This document shows, piece after piece, positions 9,133-16,159 of a stretch of DNA of 27,601 nt. The notes below the pieces were generated by a model. That model was given only the letters and a program-made list of their open reading frames with translations, was not told the DNA's origin and ran no database searches. A program made the translations under genes and the position numbers. This stretch comes from Clostridia bacterium (GTDB taxonomy: Bacteria > Bacillota > Clostridia > Christensenellales > UBA1242): positions 1 to 27,601 of the forward strand of contig JAFULP010000011.1 of the NCBI GenBank assembly GCA_017473285.1. The letters are read 5' to 3'. Each line of letters begins with the position of its first letter. Position 1 is the stretch's first letter.

Positions 9133-9390
9133 ATGCGTTAAGGCGATAACGCCTTAACATGAAGACGCTACGCTTATTAAAATATGAAGAGTGCTAACGC
9201 ATATGAAGACGCAAACAAGTTTGCTTATTATGGACGGGTTATATAAATATTTATAAATTTACCTTAACAAGTAACGAAGTTACGACTTCATAAGTGGCAA
9301 CGCCACGACTTCATACTTTCATATTTATTACGACCTTAATAAGTGACGCAGTCACGGCTTCATAAGCGAAGCGCCTTAATATTTTCATGC
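9133..9390. repeat. Mosaic palindromic repeat block 1
   Basis: A chain of short perfect hairpins is joined by linkers of the type TATGAAG/CTTCATA and TTATTAAGG. Modules include GGCGATAACGCC (9142-9153), GCAAAC-AA-GTTTGC, GTAAC-GAA-GTTAC, GTGGC-AAC-GCCAC, GTGAC-GCA-GTCAC and AAGCGAAGCGCC. Segments 9201-9244, 9285-9325 and 9331-9365 recur almost exactly, as reverse complements, in the block at 14961-15326. The module at 9201-9230 also recurs near 25530-25560. No gene is present. It occupies the upstream side of ileS. Confidence 0.85.
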
Positions 9391-9437
9391 TTTCATATTA
9401 TCATTTCATTGTTTGAAATGATATAATTTATTAAAAA

Positions 9438-9677
9438 ACTACCATATACGCTATATGGTAGTGCATTGCAAACATTAACATATAGCGTAAATTGCTTATG
9501 CGAAATTACAAGCGTAGCGAAATAAATTTTAAATTACTTTAAAATTTAGGATTATTACATAATCCGTTCGCTAGCACTCACATTTCGCTCGCTTTGAATT
9601 ACGTCAGATTACACTAAATGCCAATATAAATATTGTCGCTTGTGTAATCTTCCTAAATTATAATAATTATGTTTGCA
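9438..9677. other. Nested inverted repeats, possible small element or structured RNA
   Basis: There is no gene in this stretch. It begins with a 10-bp hairpin ACTACCATAT / ATATGGTAGT (9438-9447 and 9453-9462). TGCAAACAT (9467-9475) is matched by ATGTTTGCA (9669-9677) near the other end. Inside, AATTTAGGA (9543-9551) pairs with TCCTAAATT (9651-9659), and AGATTACAC (9606-9614) pairs with GTGTAATCT (9642-9650), which directly abuts the outer arm. A competing hairpin GGATTA / TAATCC occupies 9549-9565. The symmetry suggests a miniature mobile element or a folded transcript. Its identity is unknown. Confidence 0.5.
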
Positions 9678-9779
9678 TTGATAGTTTTCATAAGATATTT
9701 ATATTTTAGCACAACAAGATATTAGTGTCAATAAAATTTAATAAATTTGTTAAAATTGACTAATAAATAAAAAAGGGTA

Positions 9780-9808
9780 TTGACAAATTGTAGGTTTTGG
9801 TTTAAAAT
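9780..9808 (+). promoter_or_regulatory. Consensus promoter
   Basis: TTGACA (9780-9785), a 17-base spacer and TAAAAT (9803-9808), 22 bases before the ATG at 9831. No clear Shine-Dalgarno lies between them. Confidence 0.75.
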
Positions 9809-9830
9809 GTTGGCAACTTAGTAGAATGAT

Positions 9831-10370
9831 ATGACTAAAAGATACAACAATTTACAAAGTGTTATGGATTTGCCAAAAGGCACAGTAGAAGAACAAAGGG
9901 AATTTATTGATGCGATTTTTAGAGATGCTTGGCGTAGTATATACATTGGTTCATCATATAGTAATAATAAGTATATCTGTAACCAACTTTACTCTAAATA
10001 TAAATTAAAGCACAGTGTAGGATTTTGTAATATTCTAACAACAATTTTAACCCAACCATATAAAGAATTGGGATATTATCACGGAGATGATGGGACATAT
10101 GTTGATAGCTTTCCACCAATTCTTATACCGCTAACACAAGATCAAGAATCAACATTAATTAAAATGTATAATGCTTGTGTGGACTATTATTCAATAAAAC
10201 AAGCACTATCAAATGAAAATCTTTTGTTGCCTGATACAACGAAGAAAGAAATAATACATAGCTTGCACTTTACCTATAAAAAGACTATGGAAGTAAGTAT
10301 CCTTAAATTAAACGATTTATTTGGCATTAAAACAACATTAACGCAAGAAAGTAAAGAAAAAAACACTTAA
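9831..10370 (+). CDS. Unknown 179-residue protein
   Basis: I do not recognise the family. The protein is soluble and mostly helical, rich in Tyr, Ser and Lys, with no signal peptide, membrane segment or known motif. A consensus promoter lies just upstream, and a strong terminator begins within the last codons, so it forms its own transcription unit. The ribosome site is poor. The gene stands alone between the repeat-filled region behind ileS and the convergent ung gene. This is a typical place for an accessory gene, but I see no direct sign of transfer. Confidence 0.7.
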   Translation: MTKRYNNLQSVMDLPKGTVEEQREFIDAIFRDAWRSIYIGSSYSNNKYICNQLYSKYKLKHSVGFCNILTTILTQPYKELGYYHGDDGTYVDSFPPILIPLTQDQESTLIKMYNACVDYYSIKQALSNENLLLPDTTKKEIIHSLHFTYKKTMEVSILKLNDLFGIKTTLTQESKEKNT

Positions 10371-10387
10371 AACTTAAGTGTTTTTTT
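10357..10387. terminator. Bidirectional intrinsic terminator
   Basis: A 14-bp stem (10357-10370 with 10374-10387) has a 3-base loop and seven A / seven T at its base. It includes the stop codon of the gene at 9831 and lies 5 bases from the end of the convergent ung gene. Confidence 0.9.
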
Positions 10388-10391
10388 ATTG

Positions 10392-10985
10392 TTATAATTG
10401 CCAATCAATCGGTGTTAGTCCGTTTTGGGTAAGGAATGTATTGCATTTGCTAAAATGCTTGCAACCAAAAAATCCATTATATGCACTAAGTGGGCTAGGG
10501 TGGGCACTGGTTAGTATCAAGTGGTTAGGGTTATCAAGAATATTTATAAATCCCTTTGCATGACCGCCCCATAGCATAAATACTATTGGCTGGTTACATT
10601 TGTTAATAATCTTTACAATTTCACGAATAATTGTTTGCCAACCACACTTTGAGTGTGAGGTTGGTTGACCTTGCACTACGGTAAGTGAAGTGTTAAGTAG
10701 CAACACACCTTGCTTAGCCCAATTGTCCAATTGAGTTTTACCGCTCATAGTTAACCCTAAATCACTACTAATCTCCTTAAAAATATTGGTAAGCGATGGT
10801 TGTGGTGTGCCATTTGCACAACTAAAAGCAAGTCCATCTGCTTGGCCGTAGGTATGATAAGGGTCTTGACCGATAATTACCACTTTGATTTTGTCAAGTG
10901 GCACATAATTTAAACTATTAAAAATCTTTTCCTTAGGTGGAAACACGGTTTTGGTAGCATATTCAAGGTTTATAAAATCAAACAA
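10392..10985 (-). CDS. ung: Uracil-DNA glycosylase, family 1, N-terminally interrupted
   Basis: Ung excises uracil from DNA after cytosine deamination or dUTP incorporation. The open part gives 197 residues from a TTG codon. It contains GQDPYH with the catalytic aspartate (D41), the Phe/Asn pocket region GLAFSC, LLLNTSLTV, and the minor-groove loop HPSPLSA (His162). Family members usually have about 25 more N-terminal residues. These are encoded just upstream in the same frame (10989-11057), separated by one TAG codon directly before the TTG. Restoring that codon puts the catalytic Asp at residue 65, close to Asp64 of E. coli Ung. The catalytic core is intact. Whether it is translated from TTG, by reinitiation or not at all cannot be told from sequence. 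Confidence 0.88.
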   Translation of the reverse strand: MFDFINLEYATKTVFPPKEKIFNSLNYVPLDKIKVVIIGQDPYHTYGQADGLAFSCANGTPQPSLTNIFKEISSDLGLTMSGKTQLDNWAKQGVLLLNTSLTVVQGQPTSHSKCGWQTIIREIVKIINKCNQPIVFMLWGGHAKGFINILDNPNHLILTSAHPSPLSAYNGFFGCKHFSKCNTFLTQNGLTPIDWQL

Positions 10986-11057
10986 CTACTTTTTAAATTC
11001 AACATCTACTACTTGACCTAAATTTTCGCTCCACTCTTTATCTAAAACATAACTCAT
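10986..11057 (-). pseudogene. Detached N-terminal segment of ung ending in TAG
   Basis: From ATG at 11057, 23 codons in the ung frame read MSYVLDKEWSENLGQ and onwards to VEFKK, then TAG (10988-10986). The W and EF-KK spacing fits the N-terminal helix of family 1 uracil-DNA glycosylases, just before the part that continues as LFDFINLEYATK. The promoter upstream is intact. TAG is an ordinary stop in at least nine other genes here, so recoding is unlikely. A C-to-T change in CAG, or a sequencing error, would explain it. Confidence 0.7.
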
Positions 11058-11063
11058 AAATGT

Positions 11064-11092
11064 ATGATAACACAAAAAAATATTTTTGTAAA
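11064..11092 (-). promoter_or_regulatory. Promoter of ung, leaderless layout
   Basis: On the minus strand, TTTACA (11092-11087), a 17-base spacer and TATCAT (11069-11064). Six bases then lead to the ATG at 11057, so transcription should begin at the start codon. No ribosome site is present. Confidence 0.55.
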
Positions 11093-11117
11093 CTAACTTT
11101 TAGTATTATATTGCTTA

Positions 11118-12644
11118 TTAATGTCTATTACTTTTTCTCTTTAACATATTTTTTAGCATATTGATTGGTGCGGAATATATTTTAAACATTTGTAATAGCA
11201 TTAGTGTTAAAATCGTACTCAACCCACCGCCAATCACACCAGCAATAAAGGCGGGTAGGAAGTGGTATAATATATTGGATACAAAATGACCTATTAGCGA
11301 AGTTGGCACAAGAATAATAGCGTACTTAAATAGGTTTAGTAGTATTTTGTGGCTAAGGGCGGGCACTTCCTTTCTAATGGTTCTAAAATTAAGCAAGGCA
11401 GTTGCACCCATCGAAAAGAAGAATGCAACAATAATCGAATTAATACCTATTAATGGGGTTAGCGCAAACAAGCATATAAACAATATTGCTGAGCCTATTA
11501 AATAGTTGACAAACGACTTTGTTTCCAAACTAAGCGCATTAAGCACGCTACTGGTGATATTGGAAATTACTATTGGCAAAATGCACACTGCCGATAGTTG
11601 AAGATATATGCCCGCTTGAGTATTGTCAAATAGTACAATGCCTATAAGGTCGCCACAAGATATAAATAGCGGAATTAATAGCATTGATAAAAATAGGGAA
11701 GTGTTGATTGAACTTTCAATATTAGATGCGATTTCATTATATTTATTGCTTACTTTTAAGGTGGAGATTTTTGGCACTAGCACCATGCTAAGTGAGCCTA
11801 CTACAGATAGTGGAGCAAACAAAAGCGGGAATGTCATACCCATAAGTATACCATATTCGCTTATTGCTTGGCTGGACGAATACCCTATATTTATAAGCAA
11901 CATTGGTATTAAGGTGGCGGTAAGGGGCTGAATTAAACTAGATGCAATGCGCACGCCAGTAATAGGGGCAGAACTTTTGATTAAGGGCTTATATTGCCCT
12001 TTTTTAAATTTAAGTCTTCCACCGTCAATAAAGTAAATAATAGCAACTAGTAGCGCAGATATTAGGCAAGTGATTGAAAAGGCTTCAGCAGTAATCTTGG
12101 TGGCAACAATCATATCACTTACCGAGTATAGCATTATAAATGTAAGCACAAGGCGAATAACTTGTTCAAGTAGTTCGGTAAAACTAACCCAAAAGAACGA
12201 GTTTTTGCCCCAAAGCGCTCCACGAAAAACCGCATACACGGCGCTAAAAATGATAGCGGGGCACATAAGTAGCATAAGGTCCACAACAAGTTCGCTACCC
12301 AAAATATTGTTAAACACGCCTTGAAATAGTACTATAACAGCGGTGGACACAAGGCTAATAACCAGCGCAATAACGGTGGCAGAAGTGACGCTAATGTTCT
12401 TTTTATCGTACTCTTTAGTATGGTCATATTTTGCACACATTTTGGCGGTAACCAAAGGTAATCCGCTTGCAACCAGCGTCATAAATATGCCCATAACAGA
12501 TGACGCAATTTGATACACGCCCAAACCTTCAGCACCTAGTTTGCGTGACAAAAACACACGAAAAACAAAACCAAAAACACGAGTGATAACCGAAAATATA
12601 GTTATCATTGACACCGTTTTAAATACTGATTTAACTTCACTCAT
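11118..12644 (-). CDS. SpoVB/PST-family lipid-linked polysaccharide flippase
   Basis: A 508-residue membrane protein of the MOP (MATE/MurJ/Wzx) superfamily, polysaccharide transport branch. About fourteen hydrophobic segments are visible. The N-terminus FGFVFRVFLSRKLGAEGLGVYQIA, GLPLVTAKM and MCPAIIFSAVYAVFRGALWG match the SpoVB/YtgP type. Relatives move lipid II or other undecaprenyl-linked precursors across the membrane; SpoVB acts in spore cortex synthesis, but most clostridial copies are not sporulation-specific. The frame opens at a GTG (12650). I prefer ATG 12644 because AGGTG just upstream serves as its ribosome site. The gene stands alone, divergent from the LysM gene. Confidence 0.85.
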   Translation of the reverse strand: MSEVKSVFKTVSMITIFSVITRVFGFVFRVFLSRKLGAEGLGVYQIASSVMGIFMTLVASGLPLVTAKMCAKYDHTKEYDKKNISVTSATVIALVISLVSTAVIVLFQGVFNNILGSELVVDLMLLMCPAIIFSAVYAVFRGALWGKNSFFWVSFTELLEQVIRLVLTFIMLYSVSDMIVATKITAEAFSITCLISALLVAIIYFIDGGRLKFKKGQYKPLIKSSAPITGVRIASSLIQPLTATLIPMLLINIGYSSSQAISEYGILMGMTFPLLFAPLSVVGSLSMVLVPKISTLKVSNKYNEIASNIESSINTSLFLSMLLIPLFISCGDLIGIVLFDNTQAGIYLQLSAVCILPIVISNITSSVLNALSLETKSFVNYLIGSAILFICLFALTPLIGINSIIVAFFFSMGATALLNFRTIRKEVPALSHKILLNLFKYAIILVPTSLIGHFVSNILYHFLPAFIAGVIGGGLSTILTLMLLQMFKIYSAPINMLKNMLKRKSNRH

Positions 12645-12687
12645 AATCACCTAAACCCAATTTCATACAACTATGTATATAATTTGG

Positions 12688-12716
12688 TTTTCAAATTTAT
12701 ACAATTTTCATATAAA
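12688..12716 (+). promoter_or_regulatory. Possible promoter of the LysM gene, leaderless layout
   Basis: TTTTCA (12688-12693), a 17-base spacer and TATAAA (12711-12716), then five bases to the ATG at 12722. No Shine-Dalgarno is visible. The -35 box is weak, so this is a tentative call. Confidence 0.4.
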
Positions 12717-12721
12717 TTAGT

Positions 12722-13039
12722 ATGGAAATAATCGATTGTAATTTAGATGAATTTGTGTGGTATCAAGTGCAAAAACACGATACATTAAATAGCATCTTGT
12801 CCAAATTTAATGCTACATCAAATTGCCTAATTAGAAACAATCCAAACATTGATTTGTATGAAGGCGAAATGGTAAAAATTGTAAAACAATGTACCATAAC
12901 ACACATAGTAAAACCTATGGAAACATTGGACTATATTGCCCAAAGATACAATACAAGCGTTGAAAAATTAATCTCTTTAAATAATTTATCATCCAAGCGA
13001 CTATTTGTGGGGCAAACGATATTGGTAAACAATAAATAA
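12722..13039 (+). CDS. Two-LysM-domain protein without signal peptide
   Basis: A 105-residue protein made almost entirely of two LysM repeats. The first is at about residues 14-57 (WYQVQKHDTLNSIL ... YEGEMVKI). The second is at about 61-102 (HIVKPMETLDYIAQRYN ... LFVGQTILV). LysM binds N-acetylglucosamine in peptidoglycan or chitin. There is no signal peptide or membrane anchor, so the protein would stay in the cytoplasm or, as with SafA-type spore proteins, act from the inside. No Shine-Dalgarno precedes the ATG; a -10-like TATAAA lies 5 bases upstream. The gene diverges from the flippase gene, which also concerns the cell envelope. Confidence 0.85.
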   Translation: MEIIDCNLDEFVWYQVQKHDTLNSILSKFNATSNCLIRNNPNIDLYEGEMVKIVKQCTITHIVKPMETLDYIAQRYNTSVEKLISLNNLSSKRLFVGQTILVNNK

Positions 13040-13060
13040 ACAAAATTGAATATAACTACA

Positions 13061-13085
13061 TTTTACACTAAATTTAAGTGTAAAA
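13061..13085. terminator. Hairpin, possible weak terminator
   Basis: TTTTACACT (13061-13069) and AGTGTAAAA (13077-13085) form a perfect 9-bp stem with a 7-base loop after the LysM gene. The T-tract downstream is poor on the plus strand, so termination may be weak. Confidence 0.45.
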
Positions 13086-13090
13086 ATTGT

Positions 13091-13119
13091 TTGATATTGT
13101 CAAATATTTATGGTATAAT
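13091..13119 (+). promoter_or_regulatory. Promoter of the HEPN/CBS gene
   Basis: TTGATA (13091-13096), 17 bases, TATAAT (13114-13119). The leader of about 35 bases carries a TAGGAG ribosome site before the ATG at 13160. Confidence 0.75.
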
Positions 13120-13159
13120 ATAATTAGATGTATGTCTAAAAACTTTTTAGGAGTAAATA

Positions 13160-13882
13160 ATGAAAAAAATTTCAAATGCAAATAGGTTTATTTCAGCGTA
13201 CAATTCAATAGACTCATCTTTAAGAAGTATTTATGGTTTAAAGCGTAGTTTAAATTTTAGTGAAGTGATACGCAAAACCGTACTTCTTAACTCAGTTGTG
13301 CGTAAGTATGAAGATGATTTGATTGATTATGGTCGCCTTCGCAACGCAATAGTGCATAAGGGTAACAGCAATTTTGTAATTGCCGAACCACACACCGAAG
13401 TGGTTGAAAAAATGGAAGGCATTGCCCGCCTTATTGCTACTCCGCCACTAGCGTATGACAAAATTAGCACGCACGAAGTTTTGTGTGTAAATGGAGATGA
13501 TATTTTGTCCACTGCTATTAAACTTATGGCACGCAGTGGATATAGCAACTTGCCAGTATACACCGACAACAAACTAGTAGGCGTGTTAAATGGTCAACGA
13601 TTAATGGATATTATAGGTGCACACTTGTTGCAAGGGCAAAATATTCAAAAATTTATTGACAAAATAACGGTTGGCGACATTATTGAAGAACTTGCAAACG
13701 AGCAATACTATTGCCTAGCCGATGAACAAATTACCATTGAACAAGTGATGAATTTGTTTGAAACCAACAATAAGTTACTAATTGTGTTAATTACTCGTCA
13801 AGGAACGGAAGACTATCCACCTTTGGGCATTATCACTAAAGACGATGTAATCAAAATGCAAAAAGTGTTAGATGTTTATTAG
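13160..13882 (+). CDS. HEPN-like plus paired CBS-domain protein
   Basis: A 240-residue protein. The N-terminal half is helical and holds RNAIVH (residues 61-66), which fits the R-polar-xxx-H motif of HEPN domains, many of which are RNases. The C-terminal half is a CBS pair: the first from about 102 (STHEVLCVNGDDILSTAIKL ... GYSNLPVYTD), the second from about 167 (ITVGDIIEEL ... PPLGIITKDDV). CBS pairs bind adenosyl nucleotides and regulate attached domains. A nucleotide-controlled RNA-cleaving or RNA-binding protein is a plausible inference, but the HEPN fold rests on one motif and predicted helices. The start has TAGGAG 6 bases upstream. It is monocistronic with its own promoter. Confidence 0.8.
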   Translation: MKKISNANRFISAYNSIDSSLRSIYGLKRSLNFSEVIRKTVLLNSVVRKYEDDLIDYGRLRNAIVHKGNSNFVIAEPHTEVVEKMEGIARLIATPPLAYDKISTHEVLCVNGDDILSTAIKLMARSGYSNLPVYTDNKLVGVLNGQRLMDIIGAHLLQGQNIQKFIDKITVGDIIEELANEQYYCLADEQITIEQVMNLFETNNKLLIVLITRQGTEDYPPLGIITKDDVIKMQKVLDVY

Positions 13883-13910
13883 AACAATGCACTATTTGGT
13901 AATAGGTTGG

Positions 13911-13977
13911 GGTTGTAATAAAATTATAACCAAACTAAACCAGATTTGATTGGTGTTATAATAAAGTAGGTTATAAT
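13911..13977 (+). other. Overlapping alternative hairpins around repeated GTTATAAT
   Basis: ATTATAAC (13923-13930) can pair with the preceding GGTTGTAAT (13911-13919, one G-T pair) or with either of two downstream GTTATAAT copies (13955-13962, 13970-13977). Each downstream copy contains TATAAT and could be a -10 box. The arrangement is in the 230-base gap before the methyltransferase gene. Its role is unknown. Confidence 0.35.
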
Positions 13978-14028
13978 TTACAAGATGTAAGAGTTTGATT
14001 TGAAGATTACAAATTTTTAAAAAAGGTA

Positions 14029-14057
14029 TTGCAAAAAAAATCAAAATGGTGTATAGT
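14029..14057 (+). promoter_or_regulatory. Promoter of the RlmI-like gene
   Basis: TTGCAA (14029-14034), 17 bases and TATAGT (14052-14057). The leader of about 50 bases ends in TAGGAG before the ATG at 14115. Confidence 0.55.
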
Positions 14058-14114
14058 TACACAAATTAAAAATGGTTTTGATATTCAAAGCGCAATATTG
14101 ACCGTAGGAGAATT

Positions 14115-14960
14115 ATGAAAGTTGCAAAAGATTGGCAGGATTATCAAGTGCTTTCCACTGGTAAAGGTGAAAAGTTGGAGCGATGGGGCAAATATACTTT
14201 GCTTCGTCCCGACCCACAAATTATTTGGAATGTGGACAAGGATTTAAGCAAAAACAAGGTTGATGCGCATTATCATCGTACTGAAAATAAGTCGGGCGAA
14301 TGGAAAATGTTTAATCGTTTGCCAGAGCATTGGACTGTTGATTGGCGTGAGTTTAAATTTAGGGTTCAACCTATGAATTTTAAGCACACTGGATTGTTCC
14401 CAGAACAGGCGGTAAATTGGGACTTGCTAATTAATACAATCAAAAACGCTAACCGCCCAGTAAGTGTATTAAACTTGTTTGCATACACTGGGGCAGCAAG
14501 CATTGTATGTGCCAAGGCGGGTGCAAGCGTAACTCACGTGGACGCTGCCAAAAGTATAATTGATATTTCAAAGGAAAATGCAAAGTTAAATGGCATTGAC
14601 AATATTAGATATATCAATGACGATTGCCAAAAGTTTGTAGAGCGTGAAATTAGGCGTGGCAAAAAGTATGACATTGTGCTTATGGACCCACCAAGTTTTG
14701 GTCGTGGACCTAAGGGTGAAACTTGGAAAATTGAAGATGATATATTCAATTTTGTAAAACTGGTTAAAGGTGTGGTTAGCGATAATGCACTTATGGTGCT
14801 TATAAATAGTTACACCACAGGTTTGCAACCAACCGTTATGGCAAATATACTTAATTGCGTATTTCCAACTGGACAAGTTGATGCGTACGAAATTGGCTTG
14901 CCAACTAAGGAACAAGGCATAATTCTTCCTTGTGGTTGTACGGCGGTTACTCGATTATAG
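14115..14960 (+). CDS. Class I SAM-dependent RNA methyltransferase, RlmI-like
   Basis: A 281-residue methyltransferase of the COG1092 type (relatives include RlmI, which makes m5C1962 in 23S rRNA). Motif I is LNLFAYTGAAS (119-129). The acidic residue binding the SAM ribose is in THVDAAK (140-146). Motif IV is MDPPSFGRG (190-198). It is shorter than RlmI because the N-terminal PUA domain is missing, and the catalytic cysteine of the RlmI type cannot be placed with certainty. The target may therefore differ. A TAGGAG ribosome site precedes the ATG. Repeat block 2 follows immediately after the TAG stop. Confidence 0.87.
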   Translation: MKVAKDWQDYQVLSTGKGEKLERWGKYTLLRPDPQIIWNVDKDLSKNKVDAHYHRTENKSGEWKMFNRLPEHWTVDWREFKFRVQPMNFKHTGLFPEQAVNWDLLINTIKNANRPVSVLNLFAYTGAASIVCAKAGASVTHVDAAKSIIDISKENAKLNGIDNIRYINDDCQKFVEREIRRGKKYDIVLMDPPSFGRGPKGETWKIEDDIFNFVKLVKGVVSDNALMVLINSYTTGLQPTVMANILNCVFPTGQVDAYEIGLPTKEQGIILPCGCTAVTRL

Positions 14961-15326
14961 ATTAAGACGCTACGCTTATGAAAGTATGAAAATATGAAAG
15001 TATGAAGACGGCTAACGCCTTATGAAAGTATGAAGAGTGCTAATGCACATGAAGACATAAAAGTATGAAAATATGAAAGTATGAAGCCGTGGCGTTGCCA
15101 CTTATGAAGTCGTGACTGCGTCACTTATTAAGGTCGAATTTTAAATACTTAATATAACTCGTCCGCAATAAGCAAACTTGTTTGCGTCTTCATATTTTCA
15201 TAGGCGAAGCGATTTAATATTTTCATAATGTAGATATAAAATATTGCGGAAACTGTCGCATTAAACACAAACAAGTTTGTAAAGTGAAGAATGAAGAGTG
15301 AAGAATGGAAAATTGAGGATGCTGTC
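14961..15326. repeat. Mosaic palindromic repeat block 2
   Basis: This fills the gap between two RNA-modification genes and holds no gene. Linkers of the TATGAAAGTATGAAG type separate hairpins GGC-TAAC-GCC, GTGC-TAAT-GCAC, GTGGC-GTT-GCCAC, GTGAC-TGC-GTCAC and GCAAAC-TT-GTTTGC. Parts 15071-15136 and 15153-15196 are near-perfect reverse complements of parts of block 1, in changed order, and GGCTAACGCCTTATGAA recurs in block 3. The last part (near 15308-15326, AAAATTGAGGATGCTGTCG) recurs once more after minE. It also contains two copies of CTGTCGCATTAAA. Confidence 0.88.
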
Positions 15327-15358
15327 GCATTAAAAAATAATTAATAAAGGAAATTACA

Positions 15359-16057
15359 ATGGATTTTACACCAGATATAGTATATGAAGATAATCATTTG
15401 TTAGTAATCATCAAACCGCACAATATTGGTGTGCAAGAAGATGAAAGCAAAGATGATGATTTGTTAAATTTGTTAAAACAATATATTAAGGTTAGAGATA
15501 ACAAGCCGGGCAATGTGTTTTTAGGGCTTGTGCATAGATTAGATAGACCAACAGGTGGGGTGATGGTGTTTGCTAAAACTAGCAAATGCGCATCTCGCCT
15601 TACCGAGCAACTTAAAAATCACGAAATGAAAAAGTCGTATTTGTGCGTGGTGCTAGGCACACCTAACCAAAGCAAGGCAAGGTTAAGTTGCTATTTAGTA
15701 AAGGACGCTAAAACCAACATAGTAAATTTGGCTACCAAAAGCGACTATGGCGCAAAGCAAGCAATACTTGACTATGAAGTATTGGAGCATCGTGCGGATA
15801 TGAGTTTGATTAAAGTTGATTTGTTAACTGGACGCAGTCATCAAATAAGGGTGCAAATGAGCAAGCAAAACAACACAGTGATTTTTGGTGATTTTAAGTA
15901 TGGTGACAAATCTCATGGTGGCAATTTGGCGCTTTGGGCATATCAATTAAGATTTAATCATCCAATCAGCAAAAAGCCTATGGTATTTAAGGTTTTGCCA
16001 GACAGCGAAAAGTTGCCTTGGAAGGTGTTTGAGGGCACAATTTCAGGCTTGGTGTAA
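15359..16057 (+). CDS. RluA-family pseudouridine synthase
   Basis: The enzyme isomerises uridine to pseudouridine in rRNA or tRNA. The 232-residue protein has the RluA motif HRLDRPTGG (59-67) with catalytic Asp62. It also has YEDNHLLVIIKP at the N-terminus and the conserved LLTGRSHQIRVQ segment. It lacks the N-terminal S4 domain of RluC/RluD and is close to the short single-domain type. The substrate position cannot be told. AAAGGA lies 7 bases before the ATG. The end of repeat block 2 forms its upstream region, with no clear promoter of its own. Confidence 0.92.
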   Translation: MDFTPDIVYEDNHLLVIIKPHNIGVQEDESKDDDLLNLLKQYIKVRDNKPGNVFLGLVHRLDRPTGGVMVFAKTSKCASRLTEQLKNHEMKKSYLCVVLGTPNQSKARLSCYLVKDAKTNIVNLATKSDYGAKQAILDYEVLEHRADMSLIKVDLLTGRSHQIRVQMSKQNNTVIFGDFKYGDKSHGGNLALWAYQLRFNHPISKKPMVFKVLPDSEKLPWKVFEGTISGLV

Positions 16058-16106
16058 TTAAAATTTTTTGGATGAAAAATATATAAATAAATTTTCAAAA
16101 AACCTA

Positions 16107-16135
16107 TTGACTATAATTTAAAAATGTGCTAGGGT
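16107..16135 (+). promoter_or_regulatory. Possible promoter of the Ppx-like gene
   Basis: TTGACT (16107-16112), 17 bases and TAGGGT (16130-16135). The -10 box is poor in its middle. The sequence TAGGGTAAC here occurs as its reverse complement GTTACCCTA upstream of pflB (21263-21271). Confidence 0.4.
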
Positions 16136-16159
16136 AACAACAAGAAAAGGAAAAATATT

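Noticed and set aside
9119..9830. A T-box leader upstream of ileS
   Set aside because: Firmicutes ileS often has one, but I found no T-box core (GGTGG...CCGCG type) on the minus strand; the hairpins there belong to repeats shared with other loci.
10986..10988. TAG recoded as an amino acid throughout the genome
   Set aside because: TAG ends many genes at the expected family length here (minD, minE, rpmA, ileS), so it is a working stop codon.
14961..15326. A CRISPR array
   Set aside because: Repeated units vary in length, orientation and order, the spacers are conserved linkers, and no cas gene is near.
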